DNA of 64,000 nucleotides from Radiobacillus deserti (GTDB lineage: Bacteria; Bacillota; Bacilli; Bacillales; Amphibacillaceae), in contig NZ_CP041666.1 in NCBI RefSeq assembly GCF_007301515.1, positions 124,001 through 188,000 on the forward strand, written 5' to 3'. Position 1 is the stretch's first letter. The number at the start of each line of letters is the position of its first letter. The notes below the pieces were generated by a model, which saw nothing but the letters and a program-made list of their open reading frames with translations, was not told the origin of the DNA and made no database searches. The position numbers and the translations under genes were made by a program. This document shows, in pieces, positions 36,499 through 46,069 of this stretch.

Positions 36499-37793
36499 TG
36501 TTTCGTACAATCTCCAATTTTATGCGCGTAAGTGACATTCGTAATAAAATCATTTTCACCTTGTTAATGCTCATCGTATTTAGACTGGGAACATTCATCC
36601 CAGTTCCCTTTACAGATAAGAACGCGATTGATGTCATGAATCAGCAAAGCGTATTTGGCTTCTTAAATACATTCGGTGGTGGGGCGTTGCAAAACTTCTC
36701 CATCTTTGCTATGGGAATTATGCCTTACATTACAGCTTCCATCATTATGCAACTATTGCAAATGGATGTTGTTCCTAAGTTCACAGAATGGAAGAAGCAA
36801 GGGGAAGTCGGAAGGAAAAAGTTAGCGCAATTTACCCGCTATGGAACAATTGTGCTAGCACTTATCCAGGCTTCCGCTATGTCAGTCGGCTTTAATGCCA
36901 TGACTGGTGGTCAGCTAATCGCCGATCCTGGTCCTGGGAAATTCATCGTAATCGCACTTGTTTTAACAAGTGGAACGGCGTTCTTAATGTGGTTAGGGGA
37001 ACAAATTACAGCAAATGGTGTTGGGAATGGTATCTCCATTCTAATCTTTGCAGGTATCGTCGCTGCTGTTCCGGGTGGCGTAAACCAGTTGTATGAGCAA
37101 TACTTTGGTGGAAACAACACAGATGATTTATTTATAAACATTGTCATCGTAGCTCTGATCATCTTAGTCGTGTTAGCAGTTACAGTCGGTGTTATCTTTA
37201 TTCAAGAAGCTTTGAGAAAGATTCCGATTCAATATGCAAAACGTGTTTCAAACAATAAGCCAGTTGGTGGTCAATCTACTCATTTACCGTTAAAAGTAAA
37301 TGCAGCAGGGGTAATTCCTGTCATTTTTGCAATTGCCTTCATCATTGCTCCAAGAACGGTCGCTACGTTCTTTGATGGGAATGAGATAGCAGGTACGATT
37401 GCAAATATATTTGACTATACTCAACCAATAGGTATGACAATCTATGTGGCGCTTATTATTGCCTTCACTTACTTCTATACATTTGTTCAAGTTAATCCAG
37501 AGCAAATGGCAGAGAACCTTAAGAAGCAAGGTGGATATATACCGGGTATCCGACCAGGTAAGACAACCGAAACGTATCTTACTAGAGTTATGTATCGCTT
37601 GACCTTCGTAGGATCAATCTTCCTAGCTGCCGTTTCTGTCCTTCCACTTGTATTAGGTGGTTTGGCTGATTTACCACAATCTGTCCGTATCGGAGGAACC
37701 AGCTTACTGATTGTTGTAGGTGTTGCACTACAAACGATGAAGCAATTGGAGAGCCAATTAGTAAAACGTCATTACAAAGGCTTTATAAAATAG
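36498..37793 (+). CDS. secY: Preprotein translocase channel SecY
   Basis: 431 residues with ten hydrophobic segments. Conserved FGGGALQNFSIFAMGIMPYI plug-proximal region near residue 53, and the cytosolic loop before the last helices (VNPEQMAENLKKQGGYIPGI). Forms the channel with SecE (9313) and SecG. It begins within the rplO stop. Confidence 0.97.
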   Translation: MFRTISNFMRVSDIRNKIIFTLLMLIVFRLGTFIPVPFTDKNAIDVMNQQSVFGFLNTFGGGALQNFSIFAMGIMPYITASIIMQLLQMDVVPKFTEWKKQGEVGRKKLAQFTRYGTIVLALIQASAMSVGFNAMTGGQLIADPGPGKFIVIALVLTSGTAFLMWLGEQITANGVGNGISILIFAGIVAAVPGGVNQLYEQYFGGNNTDDLFINIVIVALIILVVLAVTVGVIFIQEALRKIPIQYAKRVSNNKPVGGQSTHLPLKVNAAGVIPVIFAIAFIIAPRTVATFFDGNEIAGTIANIFDYTQPIGMTIYVALIIAFTYFYTFVQVNPEQMAENLKKQGGYIPGIRPGKTTETYLTRVMYRLTFVGSIFLAAVSVLPLVLGGLADLPQSVRIGGTSLLIVVGVALQTMKQLESQLVKRHYKGFIK

Positions 37794-37842
37794 TTTAGAA
37801 GGGTATCCTTCTAGATAGAGAACGAGAGCGAGGGGAACGGCT

Positions 37843-38496
37843 TTGAATTTAATTCTTATGGGGCTACCTGGTGCAGGAAAAGGTACACAGGCAGAAAAGA
37901 TTGTAGAAAAGTACCATATCCCTCATATCTCAACTGGAGATATGTTCCGTTTAGCCATCAAAGAAGGCACGGAGCTTGGCAAGAAAGCAAAAGAGTTTAT
38001 GGACCAGGGAGAACTTGTTCCAGATGAAGTAACGATTGGAATTGTTCGAGAGCGACTAAGCAAGGATGATTGTCAACAAGGATTCTTGTTAGACGGATTC
38101 CCAAGAACAATTGCACAAGCAGAGGCGTTGGAGAATCTACTCTCTGACTTAGGAGAGTCTATTGATTATGTACTCCATGTGGATGTTCCGGAAGAAAAGC
38201 TTGTAGAGAGGTTAACTGGTAGAAGAATATGTCCGACGTGTGGAACAACCTATCATGTTCAATACAACCCTCCTAAAGTAGCTGGGATTTGTGATAAAGA
38301 TGGTAGTGAGTTGATTCAACGAGAGGACGACACAGCTGATACAGTTAAAAAACGTCTTCAAGTAAATCTAGAACAAACAAAACCTTTGCTAGATTTTTAC
38401 AATGAAAAAGGGTATCTTGTAACCTTTGATGGCGACCAAGACATTAATAAGGTATTTGAAGATATCGACGAGAAGCTAGGAGCTCTTTCTAGATGA
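37843..38496 (+). CDS. adk: Adenylate kinase
   Basis: 217 residues, TTG start after AGGGGAACGG. P-loop GLPGAGKGT at residues 7-15; DGFPRT near 84; LID domain with CPTC and a later Cys-Asp pair (GICDKDG), the zinc-binding LID of Gram-positive enzymes. Balances ATP, ADP and AMP. Overlaps map by four bases. Confidence 0.97.
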   Translation: MNLILMGLPGAGKGTQAEKIVEKYHIPHISTGDMFRLAIKEGTELGKKAKEFMDQGELVPDEVTIGIVRERLSKDDCQQGFLLDGFPRTIAQAEALENLLSDLGESIDYVLHVDVPEEKLVERLTGRRICPTCGTTYHVQYNPPKVAGICDKDGSELIQREDDTADTVKKRLQVNLEQTKPLLDFYNEKGYLVTFDGDQDINKVFEDIDEKLGALSR

Positions 38497-39239
38497 TTAT
38501 TCGTAAAACGCCACAAGAGCTTGCAATCATGAGGCAAGCCGGTCGGATTGTTGCACTAACTCACCAAGAGTTAAAACAACATATCCAACCTGGAATCACA
38601 ACAAAGGAACTGGATAACATTGCCGAGAAATTCATTCGTGGCATGGATGCATTTCCTTCCTTTAAAGGGTATAATGGATTCCGTGGTAGCATTTGCGCAT
38701 CTGTTAACGAGGAACTTGTTCATGGTATTCCTAGTAATCGTAAATTACGCAATGGAGATATTATCAGCATTGACATTGGAGCTAAATATAAAGGCTTTCA
38801 TGGAGACTCTGCTTGGACATATCCGGTAGGGACAGTTGATAACGAAACCTTGCGTTTGTTAGAGGTGACTGAAACCTCATTATGGAAAGGTCTTGAGCAA
38901 GCAAAACCAGGTGCACGCCTTTCAAATATATCTCATGCCATTCAGGCTTATACAGAACCAGAAGGGTTTAGTATTGTGCGAGAATATGTCGGACATGGAG
39001 TGGGGCGTGAGCTTCATGAAGATCCGAACATCCCACATTATGGACCACCGAATAAAGGTCCTGTATTAAAACCAGGAATGGTCCTTGCTGTTGAACCGAT
39101 GGTTAATGCAGGCAAGCGTTTTGTACGAACACTTGCAGATAATTGGACGGTTGTGACAGAGGATGGTAAAATGTGTGCTCACTTTGAACACACAATTGCT
39201 ATTACTGAGGAAGGTTATCAGATCTTAACAATAGCCTAA
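38493..39239 (+). CDS. map: Methionine aminopeptidase, type I
   Basis: 248 residues. Metal ligands: two Asp in SIDIGAKYKGFHGDSAW, His in GHGVGRELHEDP, Glu in AVEPMVN and Glu in FEHTIAITEEG. Removes the initiator Met from new proteins. The ATGA overlap with adk implies coupling. Confidence 0.96.
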   Translation: MIIRKTPQELAIMRQAGRIVALTHQELKQHIQPGITTKELDNIAEKFIRGMDAFPSFKGYNGFRGSICASVNEELVHGIPSNRKLRNGDIISIDIGAKYKGFHGDSAWTYPVGTVDNETLRLLEVTETSLWKGLEQAKPGARLSNISHAIQAYTEPEGFSIVREYVGHGVGRELHEDPNIPHYGPPNKGPVLKPGMVLAVEPMVNAGKRFVRTLADNWTVVTEDGKMCAHFEHTIAITEEGYQILTIA

Positions 39240-39255
39240 GTGAAGGTGATCGTGG

Positions 39256-39576
39256 TTGAATGAATCAGAGTCGAGTCCGCGAATAGGTCAAGTTGTTCGT
39301 ATCTTGCAAGGACGAGAAGAAGGGCAATATGCGATTATCATTGATATCGTAGATGATCGTTTTGTCTTACTCGCAGACGGAGAAAAAAGAAAATATGATC
39401 GGCCGAAGAAAAAGAATCGACATCATATTGAGCTTTTGGATTACATTTCTCCGGAAGTCCAAAACAGCCTTCTAGAAACTGGTCGCGTAACAAATGGTAA
39501 GCTGCGTTTTGCTCTATCAAAATTTGTCAATGATTTTGTGACTGATCTAAAGAAGGGAGATCAACTCGATGGCTAA
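39256..39576 (+). CDS. KOW-domain RNA-binding protein (L14e-like)
   Basis: 106 residues from TTG 39256. A KOW-like N-terminal half (GQVVRILQGREEGQYAIIID, then VLLADGEKRKYDRPKKKN) resembles archaeal/eukaryotic L14e and the short protein found between map and infA in Bacillus. The C-terminal part is a helical tail. Overlaps infA by eight bases. Role unknown; rRNA or ribosome binding is inferred from domain and position. Confidence 0.8.
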   Translation: MNESESSPRIGQVVRILQGREEGQYAIIIDIVDDRFVLLADGEKRKYDRPKKKNRHHIELLDYISPEVQNSLLETGRVTNGKLRFALSKFVNDFVTDLKKGDQLDG

Positions 39577-39787
39577 AGATGATGCAATTGAAGTGGAAGG
39601 TACCGTTACCGATACATTACCTAATGCAATGTTTAAAGTTGAATTAGAGAATGGTCATACTGTATTGGCACACGTTTCCGGTAAGATTCGTATGCACTTC
39701 ATTCGAATTTTACCTGGAGACAAAGTAACGGTTGAACTTTCACCATATGATTTAACAAGAGGACGTATTACGTACCGATATAAATAA
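39569..39787 (+). CDS. infA: Translation initiation factor IF-1
   Basis: 72 residues, one S1/OB domain (TLPNAMFKVELENGHTVLAH, RMHFIRILPGDKVTVELSPY). Blocks the A site of 30S during initiation. AAGGGAGATC site inside the preceding gene. Confidence 0.97.
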   Translation: MAKDDAIEVEGTVTDTLPNAMFKVELENGHTVLAHVSGKIRMHFIRILPGDKVTVELSPYDLTRGRITYRYK

Positions 39788-39818
39788 TGAAACTCCGACA
39801 TAAGAGGAGGTATAGGTG

Positions 39819-39932
39819 ATGAAGGTAAGACCATCCGTAAAACCGATATGTGAAAAGTGTAAAGTAATTCGCCGTAACGGTAAAGTTATGGTAATTTGCG
39901 AAAACCCTAAACACAAACAAAAACAAGGATAA
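39819..39932 (+). CDS. rpmJ: 50S ribosomal protein L36
   Basis: 37 residues: MKVRPSVKPICEKCKVIRR, then NGKVMVICENPKHKQKQG. The CxxC, Cys and His ligands make this the zinc-binding form. GAGGAGG site. Confidence 0.96.
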   Translation: MKVRPSVKPICEKCKVIRRNGKVMVICENPKHKQKQG

Positions 39933-39956
39933 CCATAAAGGAGGTGCACGTACCTA

Positions 39957-40322
39957 ATGGCACGTATTTCAGGTATTGATATCCCACGTGACAAACGTGT
40001 AGTGATTTCCCTTACTTATGTGTATGGGATTGGAAAAGCTACTGCGAAGCAAATTCTTAAAGAAGCTGGTGTTTCTGAAGATACACGCGTTCGCGATTTA
40101 ACAGAAGACGAATTAGCAAGAATCCGTCAAGAAGTGGAGAAATTCACTGTAGAAGGTGACCTTCGTCGTGAAGTATCTCTTAACATTAAACGACTTATTG
40201 AGATCGGATCTTACCGTGGTTTACGTCATCGCAGAGGTTTACCAGTTCGTGGTCAAAAGACTAAGAACAACTCTCGTACTCGTAAAGGCCCACGTAAAAC
40301 AATGGCTAACAAGAAAAAATAA
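39957..40322 (+). CDS. rpsM: 30S ribosomal protein S13
   Basis: 121 residues. ARISGIDIPRDKRVVISLTY start, helix-two-turn-helix region, and basic tail (RGLPVRGQKTKNNSRTRKGP) that reaches the P-site tRNA. AAGGAGGTG site. Confidence 0.97.
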   Translation: MARISGIDIPRDKRVVISLTYVYGIGKATAKQILKEAGVSEDTRVRDLTEDELARIRQEVEKFTVEGDLRREVSLNIKRLIEIGSYRGLRHRRGLPVRGQKTKNNSRTRKGPRKTMANKKK

Positions 40323-40340
40323 GCTAAGGGAGGTTAAAAC

Positions 40341-40730
40341 ATGGCACGTAAAACTAACACACGTAAACGTCGCGTGAAAAAGAATATTGACACTGGTGTG
40401 GCTCACATCCGTTCAACATTCAACAACACTATTGTTACTATTACTGATGTTCAAGGTAACGCGGTAAGCTGGAGCAGTGCTGGTTCACTTGGTTTCAAGG
40501 GTTCTCGTAAATCTACTCCATTTGCTGCGCAAATGGCTGCAGAAGCTGCTGCTAAATCTGCTATGGAACACGGTTTGAAAACTCTAGAAGTTACAGTAAA
40601 AGGCCCTGGTGCTGGTCGTGAAGCAGCAATCCGTTCTCTACAAGCAGCAGGACTAGAAGTTACAGCGATTCGTGATGTAACTCCGGTTCCTCACAATGGC
40701 TGTCGCCCACCAAAACGTCGTCGTGTATAA
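40341..40730 (+). CDS. rpsK: 30S ribosomal protein S11
   Basis: 129 residues. GVAHIRSTFNNTIVTITD and the C-terminal TPVPHNGCRPPKRRRV are diagnostic. Part of the platform near the E site. AAGGGAGG site. Confidence 0.97.
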   Translation: MARKTNTRKRRVKKNIDTGVAHIRSTFNNTIVTITDVQGNAVSWSSAGSLGFKGSRKSTPFAAQMAAEAAAKSAMEHGLKTLEVTVKGPGAGREAAIRSLQAAGLEVTAIRDVTPVPHNGCRPPKRRRV

Positions 40731-41092
40731 TTTATCCGTATAATATTTGTCACCCTGTCTATAATGGGTTATGATAGCTAAAAGTATTAGGGTTCAAATA
40801 TGGTGGAAAAGTTGTGCTAGGTACTTTAAAAACTAGGTTTTTAGGTGGTTAGCACACAGGATGTAAGATAAAGCTCGTAAGTTCGTACGTACATCTTGAA
40901 TCAGACAACTAGACGTTAAGATCATTACAAGAGCCCATCCGTTACTTTTCTTGTTGAATTCTCATAATCAGCATTGCATAAGACAGAAAGTACAAAAATG
41001 TGTTGTGCAGAAACGGGAACTGCCACCAGAGGAATTTCGGTTAGACAGGGGTCTAGCCGGGGTTTCGACGTTTTGAAGGAGGGTTTTATTTA
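40731..41092 (+). promoter_or_regulatory. Long rpsK-rpoA gap with hairpins
   Basis: 362 bases without a gene. It holds an inverted repeat GTGCTA (40813) with TAGCAC (40850) and, just before rpoA, a 9-bp stem with one wobble (41038-41046 with 41051-41059, loop AGGG) ending about 15 bases before the ribosome-binding site. A TATAAT at 40760-40765 lacks a convincing -35. It may be an rpoA leader or internal promoter region; no known RNA family recognised. Confidence 0.4.
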
Positions 41093-42037
41093 ATGATCGA
41101 GATTGAAAAGCCAAAGATTGAAACGGTTGAGGTCAGCGATGATGCTACTTTTGGAAAGTTCGTCGTAGAACCGCTTGAACGTGGATATGGTACTACACTA
41201 GGGAACTCCTTGCGTCGTATCCTTTTATCATCACTTCCTGGCGCTGCTGTGACATCGGTTCAAATTGACGGAGTACTTCATGAATTTTCAACAATTGATG
41301 GAGTAGTTGAGGATGTTACAACTATCATTCTTAACCTGAAGAAACTAGCTTTGAAAATTTACTCTGAAGAAGAAAAAACGTTAGAGATAAATGTTCAAGG
41401 AGAAGGCATCGTGACAGCTGCAGATATTACATTTGACAGCGACGTTGAAATTTTAAATCCAGATCTTCATATTGCGACACTTGGTAGCAATGCTAACTTT
41501 AATATGAAGATTACTGCAGAACGTGGTCGAGGATATCGACCTGCCGAGGCGAACAATCACGAAGATCTGCCGATTGGTGTCATTCCAGTCGATTCTATTT
41601 TTACACCTGTATCTCGTGTTACGTATCAAGTGGAAAACACTCGTGTAGGGCAAGTAACCAATTTTGATAAACTAACACTGGATGTATGGACAGATGGTAG
41701 TATTAGACCGGAAGAGGCAGTATCTTTAGGTGCGAAAATTTACACAGAGCATTTAAATATTTTTGTTGGGTTAACCGATGAAGCTAAAAATGCGGAAATC
41801 ATGATTGAAAAAGAAGAAGATCAGAAAGAAAAAGTTCTAGAAATGACAATTGAGGAACTAGATCTTTCCGTTCGTTCTTACAACTGTTTAAAACGTGCTG
41901 GTATTAATACCGTTCAAGAACTTGCTCATAAGTCTGAAGAAGACATGATGAAAGTTCGTAACTTAGGCCGTAAGTCTCTAGAAGAAGTAAAACACAAACT
42001 AGAGGATCTTGGACTAGGATTACGTAAAGACGATTGA
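41093..42037 (+). CDS. rpoA: DNA-directed RNA polymerase alpha subunit
   Basis: 314 residues. N-terminal assembly domain (KFVVEPLERGYGTTLGNSLR) and, after a linker near 225-240, the C-terminal domain with helix-hairpin-helix (LGRKSLEEVKHKLEDLGLGL) that binds UP elements and activators. AAGGAGGG site. Confidence 0.97.
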   Translation: MIEIEKPKIETVEVSDDATFGKFVVEPLERGYGTTLGNSLRRILLSSLPGAAVTSVQIDGVLHEFSTIDGVVEDVTTIILNLKKLALKIYSEEEKTLEINVQGEGIVTAADITFDSDVEILNPDLHIATLGSNANFNMKITAERGRGYRPAEANNHEDLPIGVIPVDSIFTPVSRVTYQVENTRVGQVTNFDKLTLDVWTDGSIRPEEAVSLGAKIYTEHLNIFVGLTDEAKNAEIMIEKEEDQKEKVLEMTIEELDLSVRSYNCLKRAGINTVQELAHKSEEDMMKVRNLGRKSLEEVKHKLEDLGLGLRKDD

Positions 42038-42079
42038 TAACGACACCTTTAGAGATTCCGAAAAAGGGAGGGATAATCC

Positions 42080-42433
42080 ATGGCTAGAAAATTAGGTCGT
42101 ACAACGGATAAGCGTATGGCTCTACTACGCGGCCTTGCCACAGATTTGATTATTCATGAACGACTAGAAACAACGGAAGCTAAAGCAAAAGAGCTTCGTT
42201 CTGTTGTTGAGAAGATGATTACTCTTGGTAAGCGCGGTGATCTTCATGCCCGCCGTCAAGCTGCAGCATTCCTTTATAATGCAGAAGCGAACGAAAATGA
42301 AGATGCAGTTCAAAAACTATTCGCTGATATCGCTACTAGATACGAAGACCGTCAAGGCGGATACACTCGTGTCCTTAAACTAGGACCACGTCGTGGTGAT
42401 GGTGCGGAAATGGCGATTATTGAACTAGTATAA
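42080..42433 (+). CDS. rplQ: 50S ribosomal protein L17
   Basis: 117 residues. RKLGRTTDKRMALLRGLATD start, GGYTRVLKLGPRRGDGAEMA end. Near the tunnel exit. Last gene of the ribosomal protein run before the ECF transporter genes. Confidence 0.97.
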   Translation: MARKLGRTTDKRMALLRGLATDLIIHERLETTEAKAKELRSVVEKMITLGKRGDLHARRQAAAFLYNAEANENEDAVQKLFADIATRYEDRQGGYTRVLKLGPRRGDGAEMAIIELV

Positions 42434-42446
42434 TAATCGATAGAAT

Positions 42447-42502
42447 GGCTTGAAGGGGCAGGACAGAATCTCTATCACGAGGTGAAATCCAAGCCCTTTT
42501 TT
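42447..42502 (+). terminator. Probable terminator after rplQ
   Basis: GGCTTG (42447-42452) pairs with CAAGCC (42490-42495) across a long loop, followed by a T-run (42497-42502). The short stem and long loop make it moderate. Confidence 0.5.
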
Positions 42503-42538
42503 ATACTTGAAAAAGTCAATAAGAAGTTCGGGAAATTC

Positions 42539-42717
42539 GTTTCTATTTTTGCGTTTTTGCTCCTGCTTTTTATAGAAACTGGCTTTTAGCGTAGATGGAT
42601 GATTCGTAGAGGTTAAAAGTCTAAGAGTATAAAGAAATATTGTCTTACTATTTCTAAGTCTGATAGGGAGAAGCGGAAGTGGGTGATTGTGCAATACTAT
42701 CACAGGCTTCCGCTTTT
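42539..42717 (+). other. rplQ-ecfA1 gap with two inverted repeats
   Basis: No gene. An 8-bp inverted repeat (42539-42546 with 42572-42579) and a larger hairpin: a 9-bp stem (42671-42679 with 42707-42715) enclosing a 5-bp stem (42683-42687 with 42699-42703) and followed by a few T. The second could be a weak terminator or leader structure for ecfA1. Confidence 0.4.
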
Positions 42718-42768
42718 GGACCCTAAACATACATAAAAATGACTTTATCCTCCCAGGAGGGGTGTATG

Positions 42769-43602
42769 ATGCAGCCGCCATTTATTGAGTTTCAAAATGT
42801 GTCCTTTCGATATGGGGAAGATCAACCGTGGGCACTTCGAGAAGTGAGCTTTCAACTACATAGAAATGAATCTGTAGCAATTATTGGGCATAACGGCTCC
42901 GGAAAATCAACCATCGCTAAGCTGATGAACGGTCTTCTTTTTCCGCAGGAAGGCAATATTTTAGTTGCCGGAATGTCTGTGAAGGAAGAAACGATTTGGG
43001 ACGTGCGTAGCCAAGTTGGGATGGTGTTTCAAAATCCCGATAACCAATTTGTCGGTACGACAGTAAGGGATGACGTCGCATTTGGCTTAGAAAATAGGGG
43101 GATTCCTCGGGATGAAATGCTTAGACGAATCAAGCAGAGTCTAACAGCTGTTGGTATGGAATCTTATGAGCTTCATGAGCCACATCGATTATCAGGTGGT
43201 CAAAAGCAACGGGTCGCTATAGCTAGTGTCCTTGCTATTTCACCTAGTGTCATGATCTTAGATGAAGCCACTGCTATGTTAGATCCTAAAGGCCGTAAGC
43301 AAATCCATACAACTATACAAACTATTATGAAGGAGCATGAGTTGACCCTTGTGACCATCACACACGATTTATCCGAAGTTATGGAGGCTGATCGAGTACT
43401 TATCATGAATGAAGGAAGAATCTGGACGGAGGGTACTCCACGGCATATTTTTACAAAGAAAAAAGAGCTCGAAGAAATAGGACTAGATGTACCGTTTATT
43501 GCAAAGCTAGCCGCCGAATTGAAACCAAGCATTCCAATCGGTAAACCATTGAATGAGGATGAGCTATTGGAGGAATTATGGATATATCATTCAAGCAAGT
43601 AA
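42769..43602 (+). CDS. ecfA1: ECF transporter ATPase EcfA1
   Basis: 277 residues from ATG 42769, eight bases from AGGAGG; ATG 42766 and 42739 are in frame but poorly spaced. Walker A GHNGSGKST, signature LSGGQKQR, Walker B VMILDEATAMLDP, H-loop THDLSE. With EcfA2 and EcfT it energises substrate-specific S components for vitamins such as riboflavin, biotin or thiamine; no S component is encoded next to it, so the module is shared. Overlaps ecfA2 by 25 bases. Confidence 0.95.
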   Translation: MQPPFIEFQNVSFRYGEDQPWALREVSFQLHRNESVAIIGHNGSGKSTIAKLMNGLLFPQEGNILVAGMSVKEETIWDVRSQVGMVFQNPDNQFVGTTVRDDVAFGLENRGIPRDEMLRRIKQSLTAVGMESYELHEPHRLSGGQKQRVAIASVLAISPSVMILDEATAMLDPKGRKQIHTTIQTIMKEHELTLVTITHDLSEVMEADRVLIMNEGRIWTEGTPRHIFTKKKELEEIGLDVPFIAKLAAELKPSIPIGKPLNEDELLEELWIYHSSK

Positions 43603-44444
43603 ACTACACGTATCAACCGAATAGTCCATTTGAATACCAGGCACTCAAGAATTTAAATCTATCCATTTCTTCGGGTTCTTTTGTTTCGATTGTGGGACAT
43701 ACTGGTTCTGGAAAATCAACGCTTATTCAGCATCTAAATGGATTACTAAGACCAACAACTGGCGAGGTGCATATTGGCCCCTATAGGCTACTGCATGATG
43801 AAAAGCCAAAGGATTTAAAGGGGTTACGGCAGCGAGTTGGTGTTGTATTTCAATATCCAGAGCACCAGTTATTTGAAGAATCGGTTGCCAAGGATATTGC
43901 ATTTGGTCCGAAAAATTTCGGGGTATCCGAAGAAGAGATTCAGGAGCGAATACAAGAGGTTATGGAACACGTCCATCTTCCAAAGGAGTTATTGGACCGC
44001 TCCCCCTTTGAGTTAAGTGGAGGACAGATGCGGCGAACTGCCATTGCAGGTGTGTTAGCAATGAATCCAGAAGTTTTAGTGCTCGACGAGCCTACTGCTG
44101 GATTAGATCCAAGAGGACAGCGCGATGTAATGGAGATGTTTTATTCGTTACATAGTGCTCGAAACCTAACAACGATTCTAGTAACGCACAGTATGGAGGA
44201 TGCATTTCAGTATTCTGATTATGTCTTTGTATTAAACAATGGAGAACTGTATGTAGAAGGAACACCAGAGGATGTATTAACGAGACAAATAGAATTACAA
44301 GCGGTTCATTTAGATATTCCGGAAATAGTTCGATTTATCCAGCGGTTTAATGAACAATTCTCTATGGAACTACCTATAGAAAGGCAAAATGTAAAAGAGT
44401 TAGCGACGCGATTGAAACAAGTATTACTTAAGGGAGAAGGTTAA
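43578..44444 (+). CDS. ecfA2: ECF transporter ATPase EcfA2
   Basis: 288 residues. Walker A GHTGSGKST near 40, signature LSGGQMRR, Walker B VLVLDEPTAGLDP, H-loop THSMED. Pairs with EcfA1 as a heterodimer. It begins within ecfA1 and is followed after one base by ecfT. Confidence 0.96.
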   Translation: MDISFKQVNYTYQPNSPFEYQALKNLNLSISSGSFVSIVGHTGSGKSTLIQHLNGLLRPTTGEVHIGPYRLLHDEKPKDLKGLRQRVGVVFQYPEHQLFEESVAKDIAFGPKNFGVSEEEIQERIQEVMEHVHLPKELLDRSPFELSGGQMRRTAIAGVLAMNPEVLVLDEPTAGLDPRGQRDVMEMFYSLHSARNLTTILVTHSMEDAFQYSDYVFVLNNGELYVEGTPEDVLTRQIELQAVHLDIPEIVRFIQRFNEQFSMELPIERQNVKELATRLKQVLLKGEG

Positions 44445-44445
44445 G

Positions 44446-45240
44446 GTGAATAACTTCATCGTCGGTCAATATGTTCCAGGTGAGTCTTTTATTCACCGAT
44501 TAGATCCAAGAACAAAAATCGCACTTATTTTTTTCTTTGTTATTATTGTGTTCTTTGCTAATTCTGTGGGCAGTTATGGTATATTAACCTTGTTTGCCTT
44601 TACCGTTACGATTTCTACACGGATTAAACCAACCTTTATTCTAAAGGGGCTCACTCCCGTATGGTTTTTAATCGTTTTTACGTTTATTCTTCATTTAATT
44701 GTAACGAAGGAAGGGAACGTATTATTTGAAGTATTGGGCTATTCCATTTATTCCGGAGCGCTTATTCAAGGATTTGCTATCTCATTACGATTCTTCCTCC
44801 TTATTCTTATTACCTCCATGCTGACATTAACAACAACACCGATAGAAATTACAGATGCAATTGAAACCCTGCTCGGTCCATTGAAGAAAGTTAGGTTTCC
44901 AGTTCATGAGTTAGCATTGATGATGTCCATTTCTTTACGGTTTATTCCGACGCTAATGCAGGAAACAGAGAAAATCTCTAAGGCGCAGGCATCACGTGGG
45001 GTCGATTTTCGCACTGGTCCACTAAAAGAACGAATTCAAGCAGTGGTTCCTTTACTTGTACCACTGTTCGTAAGTGCTTTTAAACGTGCGGAGGAGCTAG
45101 CGATGGCGATGGAGGCTAGGGGGTACCGCGGTGGAGAAGGAAGAACGAAGCTAAGAGAGCTAAGGACGCAATCCATTGACTTTGTAGCCTATGGTATCTT
45201 TATTCTAGTCGTCATTGGCATATTTATTTGGAGGAAGTAA
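44446..45240 (+). CDS. ecfT: ECF transporter transmembrane subunit EcfT
   Basis: 264 residues, GTG start after AGGGAGAAGG. Five or six hydrophobic segments and two coupling motifs, ASRGVDF near 185 and EARGYRG near 225, that transmit ATPase motion. Completes the energising module with EcfA1 and EcfA2. Confidence 0.95.
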   Translation: MNNFIVGQYVPGESFIHRLDPRTKIALIFFFVIIVFFANSVGSYGILTLFAFTVTISTRIKPTFILKGLTPVWFLIVFTFILHLIVTKEGNVLFEVLGYSIYSGALIQGFAISLRFFLLILITSMLTLTTTPIEITDAIETLLGPLKKVRFPVHELALMMSISLRFIPTLMQETEKISKAQASRGVDFRTGPLKERIQAVVPLLVPLFVSAFKRAEELAMAMEARGYRGGEGRTKLRELRTQSIDFVAYGIFILVVIGIFIWRK

Positions 45241-45252
45241 AAGGTGGATGAC

Positions 45253-46026
45253 ATGCAACGAATAAAATGTGTGATTTCTTACGATGGATCTGAATTTTCA
45301 GGATATCAAGTTCAACCAAATGGTCGAACGGTTCAAGAGGAAATTGAAAAGGCTCTTCAGAAGATGTCAAAGGGGAATCCAATTCGTATCACAGCATCTG
45401 GGAGAACAGATGCTGGTGTCCATGCAAAAGGACAAGTTTTTCATTATGATACAGAGTTAGAGATTCCTGAAGATAGGTGGAAAAAAGCAATCAATACTCT
45501 ACTACCTCCTGATATTAGAGTGTTAGAGATAGAGAAGGTAAGTTCTTCCTTCCATGCGCGGTTTGATGTGCGAGAAAAGACCTACAAGTACTTTGTGGAT
45601 GTACAGGAAGATATTGATATATTTAAACGCAAATATGCGTATCATTACCCATACCCTCTAGACCTAGATGAGATGTCGAAGGCTTGTGAGCTTCTCCAAG
45701 GGGAGCATGACTTTACAGCCTTTTGTGCGGCCAATTCGGGTGTAAAAGGGGATAAAATACGGACCATCTATCAAGCTCATATAAAGTGCACGGGCAACCA
45801 AATTGTTTTCACCTTTACAGGAAGCGGCTTTTTGTATAATATGGTGCGGATTTTAGTTGGTACTCTTCTAGAGATTGGCGTTGGAAAACGGAGAGCTTCT
45901 GATATTCTGTCTATTATAGAATCTAAGGATCGTAACAATGCTGGCAAAACTGCACCTGCACATGGATTATACTTGTGGAAGGTTCGCTATGAAGAAAAAA
46001 ATGAAAAACAACGTGTCCGGGTGTAA
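45253..46026 (+). CDS. truA: tRNA pseudouridine(38-40) synthase
   Basis: 257 residues from ATG 45253 (MQRIKCVISYDG), which matches homologues and has AAGGTGG upstream; GTG 45244 would add three residues and is also possible. Catalytic Asp in SGRTDAGVHAKGQ near residue 55. Modifies anticodon stem positions 38-40 of many tRNAs. Follows ecfT closely, as in Bacillus. Confidence 0.95.
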   Translation: MQRIKCVISYDGSEFSGYQVQPNGRTVQEEIEKALQKMSKGNPIRITASGRTDAGVHAKGQVFHYDTELEIPEDRWKKAINTLLPPDIRVLEIEKVSSSFHARFDVREKTYKYFVDVQEDIDIFKRKYAYHYPYPLDLDEMSKACELLQGEHDFTAFCAANSGVKGDKIRTIYQAHIKCTGNQIVFTFTGSGFLYNMVRILVGTLLEIGVGKRRASDILSIIESKDRNNAGKTAPAHGLYLWKVRYEEKNEKQRVRV

Positions 46027-46034
46027 CCTTGCTA

Positions 46035-46062
46035 TTGACAATACCCTATCGTTTGTTATACT
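46035..46062 (+). promoter_or_regulatory. Strong promoter of rplM-rpsI
   Basis: TTGACA at 46035-46040, 16-base spacer, TGtTATACT (extended -10) at 46054-46062, just after truA. Confidence 0.85.
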
Positions 46063-46069
46063 ATGATTT

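Noticed and set aside
42425..42781. 118-codon minus-strand frame between rplQ and ecfA1
   Set aside because: It runs through two hairpins and the ecfA1 start with no ribosome-binding site.
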